Of a stretch of DNA of 64,000 nt, positions 36,419 to 47,740 are shown piece by piece (positions within the stretch are counted from its first letter, which is position 1; the number at the start of each line of letters is the position of its first letter). Location of the stretch: positions 5,259,001 to 5,323,000 of the forward strand of contig NZ_CP083950.1 in the NCBI RefSeq assembly GCF_006439395.2, in the 5' to 3' direction. Origin of the DNA: Mesorhizobium sp. B4-1-4 (lineage in GTDB: Bacteria; Pseudomonadota; Alphaproteobacteria; Rhizobiales; Rhizobiaceae). The notes under the pieces are model-generated. The model worked only from the letters and a program-made list of their open reading frames with translations, made no database searches and was not told the origin of the DNA. The translations under genes and the position numbers were made by a program.

Positions 36419-37225
36419 ATGACAATCCACTCGACACTGAAATCGTCCATTGCCGCCGTCCTGATGCTGGGCGCCGGCCTCGGTATCGCCACGCAGGCCG
36501 CCAGCGCCGACGCGTTCGCCGATATCACCAAGGCCGGCACCATCAATGTCGGTGTCTTCGCCGACTTTCCGCCCTTCTCCTCGGCCAGCGCCGATATGAG
36601 CCTCAAGGGCTATGACATGGACGTCGCGCAATACATCGCCGACACGCTCAAGGTGAAGCTCAATCCTGTTGCCGTCACCGGCCAGAACCGCATTCCCTAT
36701 CTGAACGACCACCGCGTCGATATCCTGATGAGCGTCGGCTACTCGAAGGAGCGCGAGCAGGTGATCGACTTCGCCGCCGCCTACGCGCCCTATTACATCG
36801 CGGTGATCGGTCCGGCGGCGATGACGGTCAAAGGCAAGGAGGACCTTGCCGGCAAGTCGATCGCCGTCAATCGCGGCACGCTGGAGGATACCTCGCTCAC
36901 CGAGGCGGCGCCGGCGTCGGCCGACATCAAGCGCTTCGACAACTACAATGCCGTGATCCAGGCCTTCATCTCCGGCCAGACCCAGTTGATGGTCGTCGGC
37001 AATGATGTCGGCGCGCAGGTGCTGGCGCGCCAGGAAGCGCTCAAGCCCGAACAGAAGTTCCAGCTTCTGACCTCGCCCTCGCATATCGGTCTCAACAAGA
37101 ACGAGGACGGCCTCAAGAAGGCGGTCAATGACGCCATCGCCAAGATGCTGGCCGACGGCAAGCTCGACGAAAGCTCGAAGGCCTGGCTGAAGACGCCGCT
37201 CAATCCCGACAACCTCAAGGATTGA
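36419..37225 (+). CDS. Polar amino-acid ABC transporter substrate-binding protein
   Basis: The 268-residue product has a Sec signal peptide (about residues 1-27, 'AATQAASADA' end) and a family-3 solute-binding domain: 'GTINVGVFADFPPFSS', 'GYDMDVAQYIADTLKVKL' and 'LAGKSIAVNRGTLEDTSL'. It binds amino acids or opine-like compounds in the periplasm. The ATG at 36419 is best spaced from AGAAGGGGA; the ATG at 36413 overlaps that site. It sits 80 bases after the ureohydrolase, with a hairpin between, and six bases before the first permease gene. Confidence 0.93.
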   Translation: MTIHSTLKSSIAAVLMLGAGLGIATQAASADAFADITKAGTINVGVFADFPPFSSASADMSLKGYDMDVAQYIADTLKVKLNPVAVTGQNRIPYLNDHRVDILMSVGYSKEREQVIDFAAAYAPYYIAVIGPAAMTVKGKEDLAGKSIAVNRGTLEDTSLTEAAPASADIKRFDNYNAVIQAFISGQTQLMVVGNDVGAQVLARQEALKPEQKFQLLTSPSHIGLNKNEDGLKKAVNDAIAKMLADGKLDESSKAWLKTPLNPDNLKD

Positions 37226-37231
37226 GCTCCC

Positions 37232-37888
37232 GTGGCCTTCGGTTGGCTCCCGGGCGCCCTGGGCGACATCGCGCACGGCGCGGCCACGACGATCCTGCTG
37301 ATCGCCGTGACCACGCTGGCGGGAACGCTGCTCAGCATTCTCGGTGCCGCCGGACGGCGAAACGGCCCTGTGCTGCTTCGCCGGGCCATCGCCTGGTATG
37401 TCGAGGTGATGCGCAACACGCCGTTCCTGGTGCAGCTGTTCTTCATCTTCTTCGGCTTGCCGAGCCTCGGCATCAGGCTCGACCCGATCCTGGCCGCCAT
37501 GCTGGCGATGACGCTCAACATGGCGGCCTATACGATCGAGATCGTCGGCGCCGGTCTCGACGCCGTGCCGCTCGGGCAGACCGAAGCAGCGCTCTCGCTT
37601 GGTCTGCGGCCCCGCCAGGTGTTCATCAAGATCGTGCTGCCGCAGGCGCTCAAGATCATCTATCCCGCGCTCACCAGCCAGATCGTCATCATGATGCTGG
37701 AGTCCGCCGTGGTCTCGCAGATCGCGGTGCGCGAGCTCACCTATGAGGCCGACATGCTGCAGGCGCGCACCTTCCGTTCCTTCGAGACCTATTTCGTCGT
37801 GACGCTGGTCTATCTGGCCCTGTCGATGGCCTTGCGCCGGCTTCTGGTCACCGGCGGGCGCCGCGCCCTCGGGGCTGGCGTGTCATGA
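37232..37888 (+). CDS. Polar amino-acid ABC transporter permease (first)
   Basis: The 218-residue product is a HisM/GlnP-type permease with five membrane segments. The pre-TM 'YVEVMRNTPFLVQLFFIFFGL' and the cytoplasmic EAA loop 'TEAALSLGLRPRQVFIKIVLPQALK' (about 115-139, in two parts) are typical. It starts at a GTG with GAGC upstream. Its end overlaps the next permease by four bases. The pair forms a heterodimeric channel. Confidence 0.93.
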   Translation: MAFGWLPGALGDIAHGAATTILLIAVTTLAGTLLSILGAAGRRNGPVLLRRAIAWYVEVMRNTPFLVQLFFIFFGLPSLGIRLDPILAAMLAMTLNMAAYTIEIVGAGLDAVPLGQTEAALSLGLRPRQVFIKIVLPQALKIIYPALTSQIVIMMLESAVVSQIAVRELTYEADMLQARTFRSFETYFVVTLVYLALSMALRRLLVTGGRRALGAGVS

Positions 37889-38532
37889 TCGAATTCACCC
37901 TCTGGGATATCGTGCGCAACCTCCTGCTGGCCACACGCTGGACGGTGCTGTTGTCGCTGGCCGCCTTTGTCGGCGGCGCGGCGGTTGGAATGGCGGTGCT
38001 GTTCTTCAGGATCGCCAAGAATAAATGGAGCCGGCGCCTTGCCTCCGGCTACATCGCCCTGTTCCAGGGAACGCCGCTGTTGATGCAGCTCTTCCTGATG
38101 TTCTTCGGCCTGCCGATGCTGGGCATGCGTATCGAGCCCTGGACCGCGGCGGTGCTCGGCCTCACCTTCTTCGCCAGCGCCTACCTCGCCGAGATATGGC
38201 GCTCCGGCGTCGACGCCTTGCCGTTAGGCCAATGGGATGCCGGCGCCAGCCTCGGCCTGCACTATCTGCAGGAGCTGCGGCTGATCATCCTGCCGCAGGC
38301 GTTCTCGATCACCCGCGCGCCGACGGTCGGCTTCCTGGTGCAGCTCATCAAGTCGACCGCGCTGACCTCGATCATCGGCTTCGAGGAACTGGTGCGGACC
38401 TCCAACGCCATCAACAACGCCACCTTCGAGCCTTTCAAGGTCTACGGGTTGGTAGCGCTGATCTTCTTCCTCATGTGCTTCCCGCTGACGCAATACGCCC
38501 GCCGGCTGGAGAAGCGCATGGCGACGCGCTGA
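37885..38532 (+). CDS. Polar amino-acid ABC transporter permease (second)
   Basis: The 215-residue product is the partner HisM-type permease: 'GYIALFQGTPLLMQLFLMFFGL' at about 53-74 and EAA loop 'WDAGASLGLHYLQELRLIILPQ' at about 118-139. The ATGA overlap with the first permease shows coupling. No HisP/GlnQ-type ATPase gene follows; the next gene is a MATE exporter on the other strand. The transporter must borrow an ATPase made elsewhere, or the ATPase gene has been lost from here. Confidence 0.93.
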   Translation: MIEFTLWDIVRNLLLATRWTVLLSLAAFVGGAAVGMAVLFFRIAKNKWSRRLASGYIALFQGTPLLMQLFLMFFGLPMLGMRIEPWTAAVLGLTFFASAYLAEIWRSGVDALPLGQWDAGASLGLHYLQELRLIILPQAFSITRAPTVGFLVQLIKSTALTSIIGFEELVRTSNAINNATFEPFKVYGLVALIFFLMCFPLTQYARRLEKRMATR

Positions 38533-38569
38533 CAGCTAAGAAACAACGGCTCCCGGAGGCCGTGTGGTT

Positions 38570-39973
38570 TTAATGCCCGAAGGCGAGCGGCGGTGCCAGG
38601 CGGTCCCGTCGCAGCCAGCGTGCCAAAAGCAGCGCTGCCACCACCGCCAGCCCGCTGGACAGACCCATCCAGATGCCGACGCCGTGGAAGCCGAAATGGA
38701 AGGCGAGCAGCACGCCGAGCGGCAGGCCGACGCCCCAATAGCCGATCGCGGCATAGATCATCGGCACCTTGGTGTCGTGCAGGCCGCGCAGCATGCCGGC
38801 CGCAACCGCCTGGGCGCCGTCGAAGACCTGGAACAGGGCGGCAAAAACCAGGAACGACACGGCAAGCGCGATCACCCTGGCATTGGCCGGGTTGGCGAGA
38901 TCGATGAAGGCGCTGATCAGGAGACGCGGCCACAGGGTCATAACCAGCCCCATTAGCGCCATGAATGAGACGCCGATGACGAAGGCGGTCCAGCCGGCGC
39001 GCGACACCCCCTCCGGATCGCCCGCGCCATGGGCAAGCCCGACCCGCACCGTCACCGCCTGGTTGAGGCCGAGCGGCACCATAAAGGAGATCGAGGCGAT
39101 CTGGATGGCAATGGCGTGTGCCGCCAGCGAATCCGCGTCGATCAGGCCCATCAGCAGCGCCGCGGCATTGAAGATCGTCACCTCGAAGGCCAAGATGCCG
39201 GCAATCGGGAGGCCGAGCCGCAGCAGCCCCATGAAACGCGGCCAGTCGGACCGCCAGAAGCGGCCGAACAGGCGGTAGCGCCGGAACTTCTTCTCCCACA
39301 TCACTGCTACGGCCATGCCAACGAACATCAGCGTGCTGGAGAGCGTCGTGGCAAGGCCGGAGCCGGCGATGCCCATGGCCGGAACGCCGAGATTGCCGAA
39401 CATGAACACCCAGTTGAAGACGGCGTTGCAGGCGACGGCGACGAAGACGATGATCAATGCCCAGCCGGGCCGCTCCAACGCCGAGATGAACGAGCGCAGC
39501 ACGATATAGCCGTAGAAGGGCAGCACAGCCCACTCCAGCCAGCGCAGATAGATGCCGGCCTGGTGCGCCAGTGCAGGCTCCTGGCCCATGGCCAGCAGAA
39601 TGGCCTCGCCGTGCCACAGCACGAGCCAGATCGGGATCGAGATCAGGATCGCCAGCCACAGGCCCTGGCGCACGGTGCGGCGCAAATCGCGCACGGAATA
39701 GCGGCGGCGGCCAAGCTCGGTCGCCATCATCGGCGAGGTCGCCAGCATCAGGCCGAGACCAAAGATGAGCGGCATGAAATAGAGGTTGGCGCCAAGCGCG
39801 CCGCTGGCCAGCGTATCGGCCCCCAGCCGTCCCATCATCATGACGTCGGTTGCCGTCATCGCGGTCTGGCCGAGATTTGTCAGCACCATCGGCCAGGCGA
39901 GCGCCAGCGTCGCCCTGATTTCCTGACGCCAAAGATTTTCCGGCGCGCGAGCGCTGGCTTCGATCGCAGACAT
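38570..39973 (-). CDS. MATE family multidrug efflux transporter (NorM-like)
   Basis: The 467-residue product has two related halves of six membrane segments each. Family signatures are 'LALAWPMVLTNLGQTAMTATDV' near the N-terminus, 'FGLGLMLATSPMMATELGRR' in the first half and the mirrored 'FMVPLGLNQAVTVRVGLAHGAGD' near 280-302. MATE proteins export cationic drugs or metabolites using Na+ or H+. The ATG at 39973 gives the usual N-terminus; the frame upstream to 40261 is the shadow of the kinase gene region. Its neighbours are unrelated in function. Confidence 0.92.
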   Translation of the reverse strand: MSAIEASARAPENLWRQEIRATLALAWPMVLTNLGQTAMTATDVMMMGRLGADTLASGALGANLYFMPLIFGLGLMLATSPMMATELGRRRYSVRDLRRTVRQGLWLAILISIPIWLVLWHGEAILLAMGQEPALAHQAGIYLRWLEWAVLPFYGYIVLRSFISALERPGWALIIVFVAVACNAVFNWVFMFGNLGVPAMGIAGSGLATTLSSTLMFVGMAVAVMWEKKFRRYRLFGRFWRSDWPRFMGLLRLGLPIAGILAFEVTIFNAAALLMGLIDADSLAAHAIAIQIASISFMVPLGLNQAVTVRVGLAHGAGDPEGVSRAGWTAFVIGVSFMALMGLVMTLWPRLLISAFIDLANPANARVIALAVSFLVFAALFQVFDGAQAVAAGMLRGLHDTKVPMIYAAIGYWGVGLPLGVLLAFHFGFHGVGIWMGLSSGLAVVAALLLARWLRRDRLAPPLAFGH

Positions 39974-40136
39974 TGTTCCGCTCTTTCCAGGCGCGGCACG
40001 TCGGCGAAAAGCCGGAAGCCGCATGTCAAACCGCAAAACCTTTGGTTTCGCTGTGTTTGCGTCGTCTATTGAACGAAATGCGACATGAAGGCAAGGGAGG
40101 AGGTGCCGGAACAGATTGAGCCAGGCAGTTGGCCTT

Positions 40137-41723
40137 CTACCCAATCGCGTCGAGCGCTTGCCGCTGCCGGTGCATCTCAAGGAAAATCCGGTAGTCGCGA
40201 TCGAAGCGCGCCCCGGCGGCCAGGTTGGCGGCGCGCGTCTTGCCGCCCTGCTGCATGGCAAGACAGGCGGCGTTGAGATCGGGGAAAAGCCCGGCGGCGG
40301 TTGCGGCGACCATGCCGGTGCCGAGCAGCACCGCCTCGTCTGCCAGCGGCTCGACCACCGTGCAGCCGGTCGCGTCGGCGTAGAGTTCCATCAGAAGCGG
40401 GTTCTTGGTATGGCCGCCGGTGACATGCAGCGTGTCGATCAGATAGCCGTTCTCGTTCAACGCCTCCAGCACGTGGCGCACGCCGAGCGCGATGCCGACG
40501 GCGGTGCGCCAGTAGAGCTTGCACAGGCTGTCGAAGGAGGAATCCAGCGTCAGCCCACTGATGACGCCGACGGCGTGCGGGTCTGCCAGCGGCGAGCGGT
40601 TGCCGTGGAAATCCGGCAAAACGTGCAGCCTTTCGGCCAGCTTCTCGCCCTCGGCGGCGCGCAGTTCGGCGACACGCTTGGCGATCCTGGCGTGCATGGC
40701 TGCGTCCGGCTCGCCCCCGGCCCCGTGCCAGCGGATGATATGGTCGAGCAGCGCGCCGGTGGCCGACTGGCCGCCTTCCGACAGCCACAGCTTCGGTAGC
40801 GCCGCGCCATAATAGGGGCCCCAGACGCCGGCGAAAGGCTGCGGGTCAGGCGACATCGCCATGACGCAGCTCGATGTGCCGGCGATCAGCGCCAGATGCC
40901 GGCCGATATCCTGCTCGTCGCCGGCAAAGCCACCGAGCACGCCAAGCGCGCCGGCATAGGCGTCGATGACCCCGGCGCCGACACGGCATTTTTCCGTCAG
41001 GCCGAGCTCGGCCGCCGCTTGCGGTGTCAGCTGGCCGATATCGGCGCCAACCGGACTTGCCCTTTCGGGGAGATTGCCGTGGTCGAAAAGATCGTCGATG
41101 CCGACGATTTCAAAGAAATCGCGCTGCCATGCGATTTCCTCATGCGCCAGATAGGTCCATTTGGCTGTCAGCGTGCATTGCGAGCGGGCCAGCGAGCCCG
41201 TCGCCTGCCAAGTCAGGAAATCGGTCAGGTCGAATAGATAGCCGGCTTTATTCCACGTATTCGGCAGGTTGCGCTTCAGCCACATCAGCTTCGGCGTGGC
41301 CATTTCCGGCGACATGACACCGCCAATATAGTTGAGCACCTCGTGGCCGCTCGCCGTGCATTCGTCTGCTTCGGCGATGGCGCGGTGGTCGAGCCAGACG
41401 ATGGTGTCCCAGCGCCTGTCGCCCGACAGGGAGACGCTGAGCTGTTCGCCCTGCCGGTCGCGCACGACCAGCGAACAAGTCGCATCAAAGGAGATGCCGA
41501 CGACATCTTCAGCCGCAACGCCGGCTTTTTGTCGGGCGGCGTGCACGGCGGTGCAGACGGCGGACCAGATATCGCGCGAATCATGTTCGGCGTGATCGGG
41601 CTTTGGCTGGTTCATGGCGATCGGCCGTTCGGCGCGGCCAAGCAAGGTGCCACTGGTGTCGAGAATGCCCGCGCGAGCGCTCCCGGTGCCGACATCGACC
41701 GCACAGACAAACTGTTTCGTCAA
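40137..41723 (-). CDS. FGGY-family carbohydrate kinase (probable D-ribulokinase)
   Basis: The 528-residue product is a two-domain FGGY kinase: phosphate-1 motif 'VDVGTGSARAGI' at residues 9-20, the catalytic region 'WLDHRAIAEADE', the 'LIAGTSSCVMAM' adenosine-side motif and 'TGGHTKNPLLMELYAD' near 430-445. The sequence resembles the YdeV/FGGY ribulokinase branch more than xylulokinase. In a polyol operon it would phosphorylate the ketose made by the dehydrogenases, D-ribulose from ribitol for example. It overlaps the HAD gene by four bases and is the last gene of the operon. Confidence 0.85.
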   Translation of the reverse strand: MTKQFVCAVDVGTGSARAGILDTSGTLLGRAERPIAMNQPKPDHAEHDSRDIWSAVCTAVHAARQKAGVAAEDVVGISFDATCSLVVRDRQGEQLSVSLSGDRRWDTIVWLDHRAIAEADECTASGHEVLNYIGGVMSPEMATPKLMWLKRNLPNTWNKAGYLFDLTDFLTWQATGSLARSQCTLTAKWTYLAHEEIAWQRDFFEIVGIDDLFDHGNLPERASPVGADIGQLTPQAAAELGLTEKCRVGAGVIDAYAGALGVLGGFAGDEQDIGRHLALIAGTSSCVMAMSPDPQPFAGVWGPYYGAALPKLWLSEGGQSATGALLDHIIRWHGAGGEPDAAMHARIAKRVAELRAAEGEKLAERLHVLPDFHGNRSPLADPHAVGVISGLTLDSSFDSLCKLYWRTAVGIALGVRHVLEALNENGYLIDTLHVTGGHTKNPLLMELYADATGCTVVEPLADEAVLLGTGMVAATAAGLFPDLNAACLAMQQGGKTRAANLAAGARFDRDYRIFLEMHRQRQALDAIG

Positions 41724-42403
41724 AATGCTCTAACTCTCGCTCCCAGGCCTGCAATCAGATCGGGCAATTGCAGCATGTCAGCGAATATAAAGTCAGGTTC
41801 GGTCGACGCAAGCCGCGCTTTCAGGGCCGGGTTGCCGGCGTGCGAGCCGCCGGTGAAGGCAAAGACACGCATATCAGCCGCGCGCGCCGCCGCGATGCCG
41901 GCCGGACTGTCTTCGATGACGAGGCATTTGCGCGGATGCGCCCGCATGCTGGCGGCGGCATGCAGGAACAGGTCGGGCGCCGGCTTGCCCCTGGCGACCA
42001 TGGCGGCGCTGAACAGATGCGGCTCCATGAACCCGAGAAGGCCGGTGACGTCCAGCGCATAACGGATCCGTTCCAGCGTGCCGGAGGACGCGACACAGAA
42101 TGGTTGGCCGAGCTTGGGCAGCATCTCCTTGACGCCGGGGATCGGTTTCAGCTCTTCACGGAACTTGCGCATCAGATCGACACGCATGGCGGTGAGATGC
42201 TGATCGGTGATCTCAAGCCCGAAATCGCGGCCAAGGATCTCGCGCACGCTTTTCATGCTCTTGCCGAGGAAATGCTCGTAGGCGGCATCCTCGCCGATGC
42301 TTCCGCCGGCAAGTTCGATCATGCCGAGCAGCGCCGAGACGGAGAGAGCTTCGCTGTCGACCAGCACGCCATCGCAGTCGAAGATGACCAGTTCAGGCGT
42401 CAT
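41720..42403 (-). CDS. HAD superfamily sugar-phosphatase-like hydrolase
   Basis: The 227-residue product is a subfamily I HAD phosphatase of the beta-phosphoglucomutase/sugar-phosphatase group: motif I 'FDCDGVLVDSE' at about 8-18, motif II 'CVASSG' at about 100, Lys in 'ARGKPAPDLFLHAA' and motif III 'CLVIEDSPAGIAAARAA'. It probably removes phosphate from sugar phosphates that build up during polyol use. It is coupled to the kinase gene downstream (ATGA) and lies 15 bases after mtlK. Confidence 0.88.
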   Translation of the reverse strand: MTPELVIFDCDGVLVDSEALSVSALLGMIELAGGSIGEDAAYEHFLGKSMKSVREILGRDFGLEITDQHLTAMRVDLMRKFREELKPIPGVKEMLPKLGQPFCVASSGTLERIRYALDVTGLLGFMEPHLFSAAMVARGKPAPDLFLHAAASMRAHPRKCLVIEDSPAGIAAARAADMRVFAFTGGSHAGNPALKARLASTEPDFIFADMLQLPDLIAGLGARVRAF

Positions 42404-42418
42404 GGCATCGAATGGCTC

Positions 42419-43897
<1,479 letters not shown>

Positions 43898-43936
43898 CTG
43901 CTTTACCCTTCGGCCGGGCTGCGGCCTTGATCATTC

Positions 43937-44060
43937 TCCCTCTCCCCGTCCTTCACGGGGAGTGGGTAAGGGTGAGGGGCAGCGCCAACGCTTCCGATGG
44001 CTGCGATGCCCCTCATCTGCCTGCCGGCATCTTCTCCCCGTGAAGGACGGGGAGAAGAGC
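43937..44060. repeat. Mosaic palindromic repeat, copy 4
   Basis: This copy holds 'CTCTCCCCGTCCTTCACGGGGAG', the 'TGAGGGGCAGCGCC' end facing inward, 'GCCCCTCATCTGCCTGCCGGC' and 'CTTCTCCCCGTGAAGGACGG' with its pair. It lies between smoS and mtlK within the polyol operon and could lower expression of the distal genes. Confidence 0.8.
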
Positions 44061-44072
44061 GCTTTCACCCCC

Positions 44073-44843
44073 TCAACTCATCCACTGGCCGCCATCGACG
44101 TTGTAGGTCTGGGCGACGATGTATTCGGCGTCGCTGCTGGCCAGAAACACCGCCATACCTGTGAGATCCTGCGCCGTGCCCATGCGGCCGTAAGGCACGC
44201 TCTCGCCGACCAGTTTCTTCTTTTCGCCCCTCGGCCGGTTCTCGTATTTGGCAAACAGTGAATCGACGTGGTCCCAGTGCTCGCCATCGACGACGCCGGG
44301 CGCGATGGCGTTGACGTTGATGCGATGCTTGATGAGGTCGAGCCCCGCCGACTGGGTCAGCGAGATGACGGCGGCCTTGGTGGCGCAATAGACGCCCACC
44401 AGGGCCTCGCCGCGTCGTCCGGCCTGGCTCGCCATATTGATGATCCTGCCGCCCTTGCCCCGCGCGATCATCGAGCGTGCCGCCGCCTGCAGCGTGAACA
44501 GCGTGCCGGCGACATTGACCGAGAACAGCTTGTCGTAGCTCGCCCGGGAGATCTCGACGATCGGCGCCAAATCGAACAAGGCGGCGTTGTTGATCAGGAT
44601 GTCGAGGCCACCGGCCTTGTCCTCCACCGCCTTTACCGCGGCATCGATGGATGCCTGATCCGTGACGTCGAGCTTCACCGCATAGGTGCCGCCGCCAATC
44701 TCGGCGGCTGTCTTCTGCGCGGCCTCGAGGTTGATGTCGGCAATCGCGACGATAGCGCCTTCGCGCACATAGGCTTCGGCGAAGGCCTTGCCGATGCCGC
44801 GCGCCGAACCCGTGATCAGCGCCGATTTGCCAGCCAGTCGCAT
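44073..44843 (-). CDS. smoS: Sorbitol (L-iditol 2-) dehydrogenase, short-chain type
   Basis: The 256-residue product is a classical SDR: cofactor motif 'TGSARGIGKA' at residues 11-20, 'NNAALFDLAP' at about 88-97, catalytic Ser near 139 ('NMASQAGRRGEALVG'), and Tyr/Lys in 'YCATKAAV' at about 153-160. Long blocks such as 'AVISLTQSAGLDLI' and 'NVNAIAPGVVDGEHWD' match Rhodobacter sphaeroides SmoS from memory. It oxidises sorbitol to fructose, and galactitol or L-iditol to other ketoses. It starts two bases after smoK ends. Confidence 0.95.
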   Translation of the reverse strand: MRLAGKSALITGSARGIGKAFAEAYVREGAIVAIADINLEAAQKTAAEIGGGTYAVKLDVTDQASIDAAVKAVEDKAGGLDILINNAALFDLAPIVEISRASYDKLFSVNVAGTLFTLQAAARSMIARGKGGRIINMASQAGRRGEALVGVYCATKAAVISLTQSAGLDLIKHRINVNAIAPGVVDGEHWDHVDSLFAKYENRPRGEKKKLVGESVPYGRMGTAQDLTGMAVFLASSDAEYIVAQTYNVDGGQWMS

Positions 44844-44845
44844 GC

Positions 44846-45844
<999 letters not shown>

Positions 45845-45910
45845 GGTTTCCTCCCCGAGGGGTTATTGTCCGCCGTCTGTTTGTTCGTGGCGCTGCCTAC
45901 GGTATGCCCG

Positions 45911-46735
45911 CTATTTCACGGCACCGAATGTCAGGCCGCGCACCAGCTGTTTCTGGCTGAACCAGCCCATGATCAGGATCGGCGCGATCGCCAGCGTCGA
46001 GGCCGCCGAAAGCTTGGCCCAGAACAGGCCTTGCGGGCTGGAGAACGAACTGATGAAGGCGGTGAGCGGCGCGGCATCCGTGGTGGTCAGGCGGATCGTC
46101 CAGAACGCCTCGTTCCAGGCCAGGATGATGTTGAGCAGCATGGTCGAGGCAATGCCCGGCACCGCCATCGGGGTCAGCACATAGATGATCTCGTTCCATA
46201 GCGAGGCGCCGTCCATGCGCGCCGCTTCCAAAATCTCGCCAGGGATTTCGCGAAAGTAGGTGTAGAGCATCCACACCACGATCGGCAGGTTGATCAGCAT
46301 CAGCATCACCATCAGGCCGATGCGGCTGTCGAGAAGGCCGGTGTCGCGGAAGATCAGGTAGATCGGGAACAGCACGGCGACCGCCGGCATCATCTTGGTG
46401 GACAGCATCCACATCAAGATGTCCTTGGTCCGCTTGGTCGGCGAGAACGCCATCGACCACGCCGCCGGTATGGCGACCAGCAGGGCCAGGATGGTCGAGC
46501 CGACCGAGAGCAGCACCGAGTTCAGGAAGAATTTGAAGTAGCCGCTCTGCGCCTGAACCTCGGAATAGCTCTCGAATGTCCCCGACGGGATCAGGTTGAA
46601 GCCCTGGATCGCCTCCTGTTCCGACTTGAACGAGGTGATGATCGTATAGAGGATCGGGAAAAAGATCAGCAGGGCGACGATCCAGGCGGCCGCCGTCGCG
46701 ATGGTCTTGTGCCGGGTGGTGACTGCGCGTGCCAT
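45911..46735 (-). CDS. smoG: Polyol ABC transporter permease (SmoG)
   Basis: The 274-residue product is a MalG-type permease with six membrane segments and the EAA loop 'EILEAARMDGASLWNEIIYVLTPMA' at about 180-204 (in two parts). The N-terminal helix is followed by 'FKSEQEAIQGFNLIPSGTFE'. It forms the channel with SmoF. It starts 10 bases after smoF ends. Confidence 0.93.
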   Translation of the reverse strand: MARAVTTRHKTIATAAAWIVALLIFFPILYTIITSFKSEQEAIQGFNLIPSGTFESYSEVQAQSGYFKFFLNSVLLSVGSTILALLVAIPAAWSMAFSPTKRTKDILMWMLSTKMMPAVAVLFPIYLIFRDTGLLDSRIGLMVMLMLINLPIVVWMLYTYFREIPGEILEAARMDGASLWNEIIYVLTPMAVPGIASTMLLNIILAWNEAFWTIRLTTTDAAPLTAFISSFSSPQGLFWAKLSAASTLAIAPILIMGWFSQKQLVRGLTFGAVK

Positions 46736-46745
46736 CTTTTCCTCC

Positions 46746-47618
46746 TTATCTGTCCAGGTTCTTGCCGACGGCGCGCATGGCGAAGAAGGCGACGATGTTG
46801 GCGAGAATGACGGCGATCACACCGCCCGCGGATGCCTGGCCGATTTTGAACTCCAGCAGCGCCTTCTGGTAAACGAGGAAGGGCAGGTTGGTGGAGGCGT
46901 AGCCGGGGCCGCCATTGGTGGTGACCAGGATTTCGGCATAGACCGAGAGCAGGAAGATCGTCTGGATCAGGATGACGACGGTGATCGCCCGCGACATGTG
47001 CGGCAGCGTCAGATAGATGAAGCGGCTGATGAAGCCGGCGCCGTCCATCTCGGCGGCTTCCTTCTGCTCGCCGTCGAGCGACTGCAGCGCGGTGAGCAGG
47101 ATCAATGTCGCGAAAGGCAGCCACTGCCAGGCGACGATGATGATGATCGCCGTCATCGGATGCTGCCCGAACCAGTCGATTGGTTGTGCCCCGAAGAAGC
47201 GCGCTATGTCGGCGAACACGCCATATTGCGGGTGCATGATCATGTTCTTCCAGACCAATGCGGCCACCGGCGGCATGACGAAGAACGGCGAGATGACGAG
47301 GATGCGCACGATCCCCTGGCCCCACATCGGCTGATCGATGAGCAGCGCCAGCAGGATGCCGCCGATCACCGTGATCAGCAGCACGCTGATGACGAGTGTG
47401 AGCGTGTTGAGGATCGATTGCAGGAAGGCCGGGTTGGAATAGAAGAGCTTGTAATTGGAGAACCAGACAAATCCATCGCGGACCGGATTGAGCGGGTTGT
47501 ACTGGAGGAATGAGAACCAGATGGTGAAGATCAGCGGCACGATCATCCAGACGAACAGCAGCACCACGGAAGGCGCCATCATGAATCGGGCAAGCGAACG
47601 GGTCTGCTGAGTAGCCAT
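46746..47618 (-). CDS. smoF: Polyol ABC transporter permease (SmoF)
   Basis: The 290-residue product is a MalF-type permease with six membrane segments. The EAA loop is 'LQSLDGEQKEAAEMDGAGFI' at about 182-201. I prefer the ATG at 47618, since GAAGGG lies eight bases before it; a GTG at 47627 is also in frame. It is the first gene after smoE, separated by 122 bases with a 13-bp stem-loop. Confidence 0.92.
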   Translation of the reverse strand: MATQQTRSLARFMMAPSVVLLFVWMIVPLIFTIWFSFLQYNPLNPVRDGFVWFSNYKLFYSNPAFLQSILNTLTLVISVLLITVIGGILLALLIDQPMWGQGIVRILVISPFFVMPPVAALVWKNMIMHPQYGVFADIARFFGAQPIDWFGQHPMTAIIIIVAWQWLPFATLILLTALQSLDGEQKEAAEMDGAGFISRFIYLTLPHMSRAITVVILIQTIFLLSVYAEILVTTNGGPGYASTNLPFLVYQKALLEFKIGQASAGGVIAVILANIVAFFAMRAVGKNLDR

Positions 47619-47665
47619 GACGGTCACCCTTCAAGGATCAGGCTGAATTTTCATAGGCATTGAAG

Positions 47666-47697
47666 ACGGCCGCCCGAACTGGGTTTCGGGCGGCCGT
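47666..47697 (-). terminator. 13-bp stem-loop between smoE and smoF
   Basis: ACGGCCGCCCGAA (47666-47678) pairs perfectly with TTCGGGCGGCCGT (47685-47697) around a 6-base loop. No T-run follows, so it more likely protects the abundant smoE message from 3' decay than ends transcription. Confidence 0.65.
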
Positions 47698-47740
47698 TGC
47701 CGGTCAGCAAGCTGGCCGGCATTCGGCACCGGGAGGAGCC

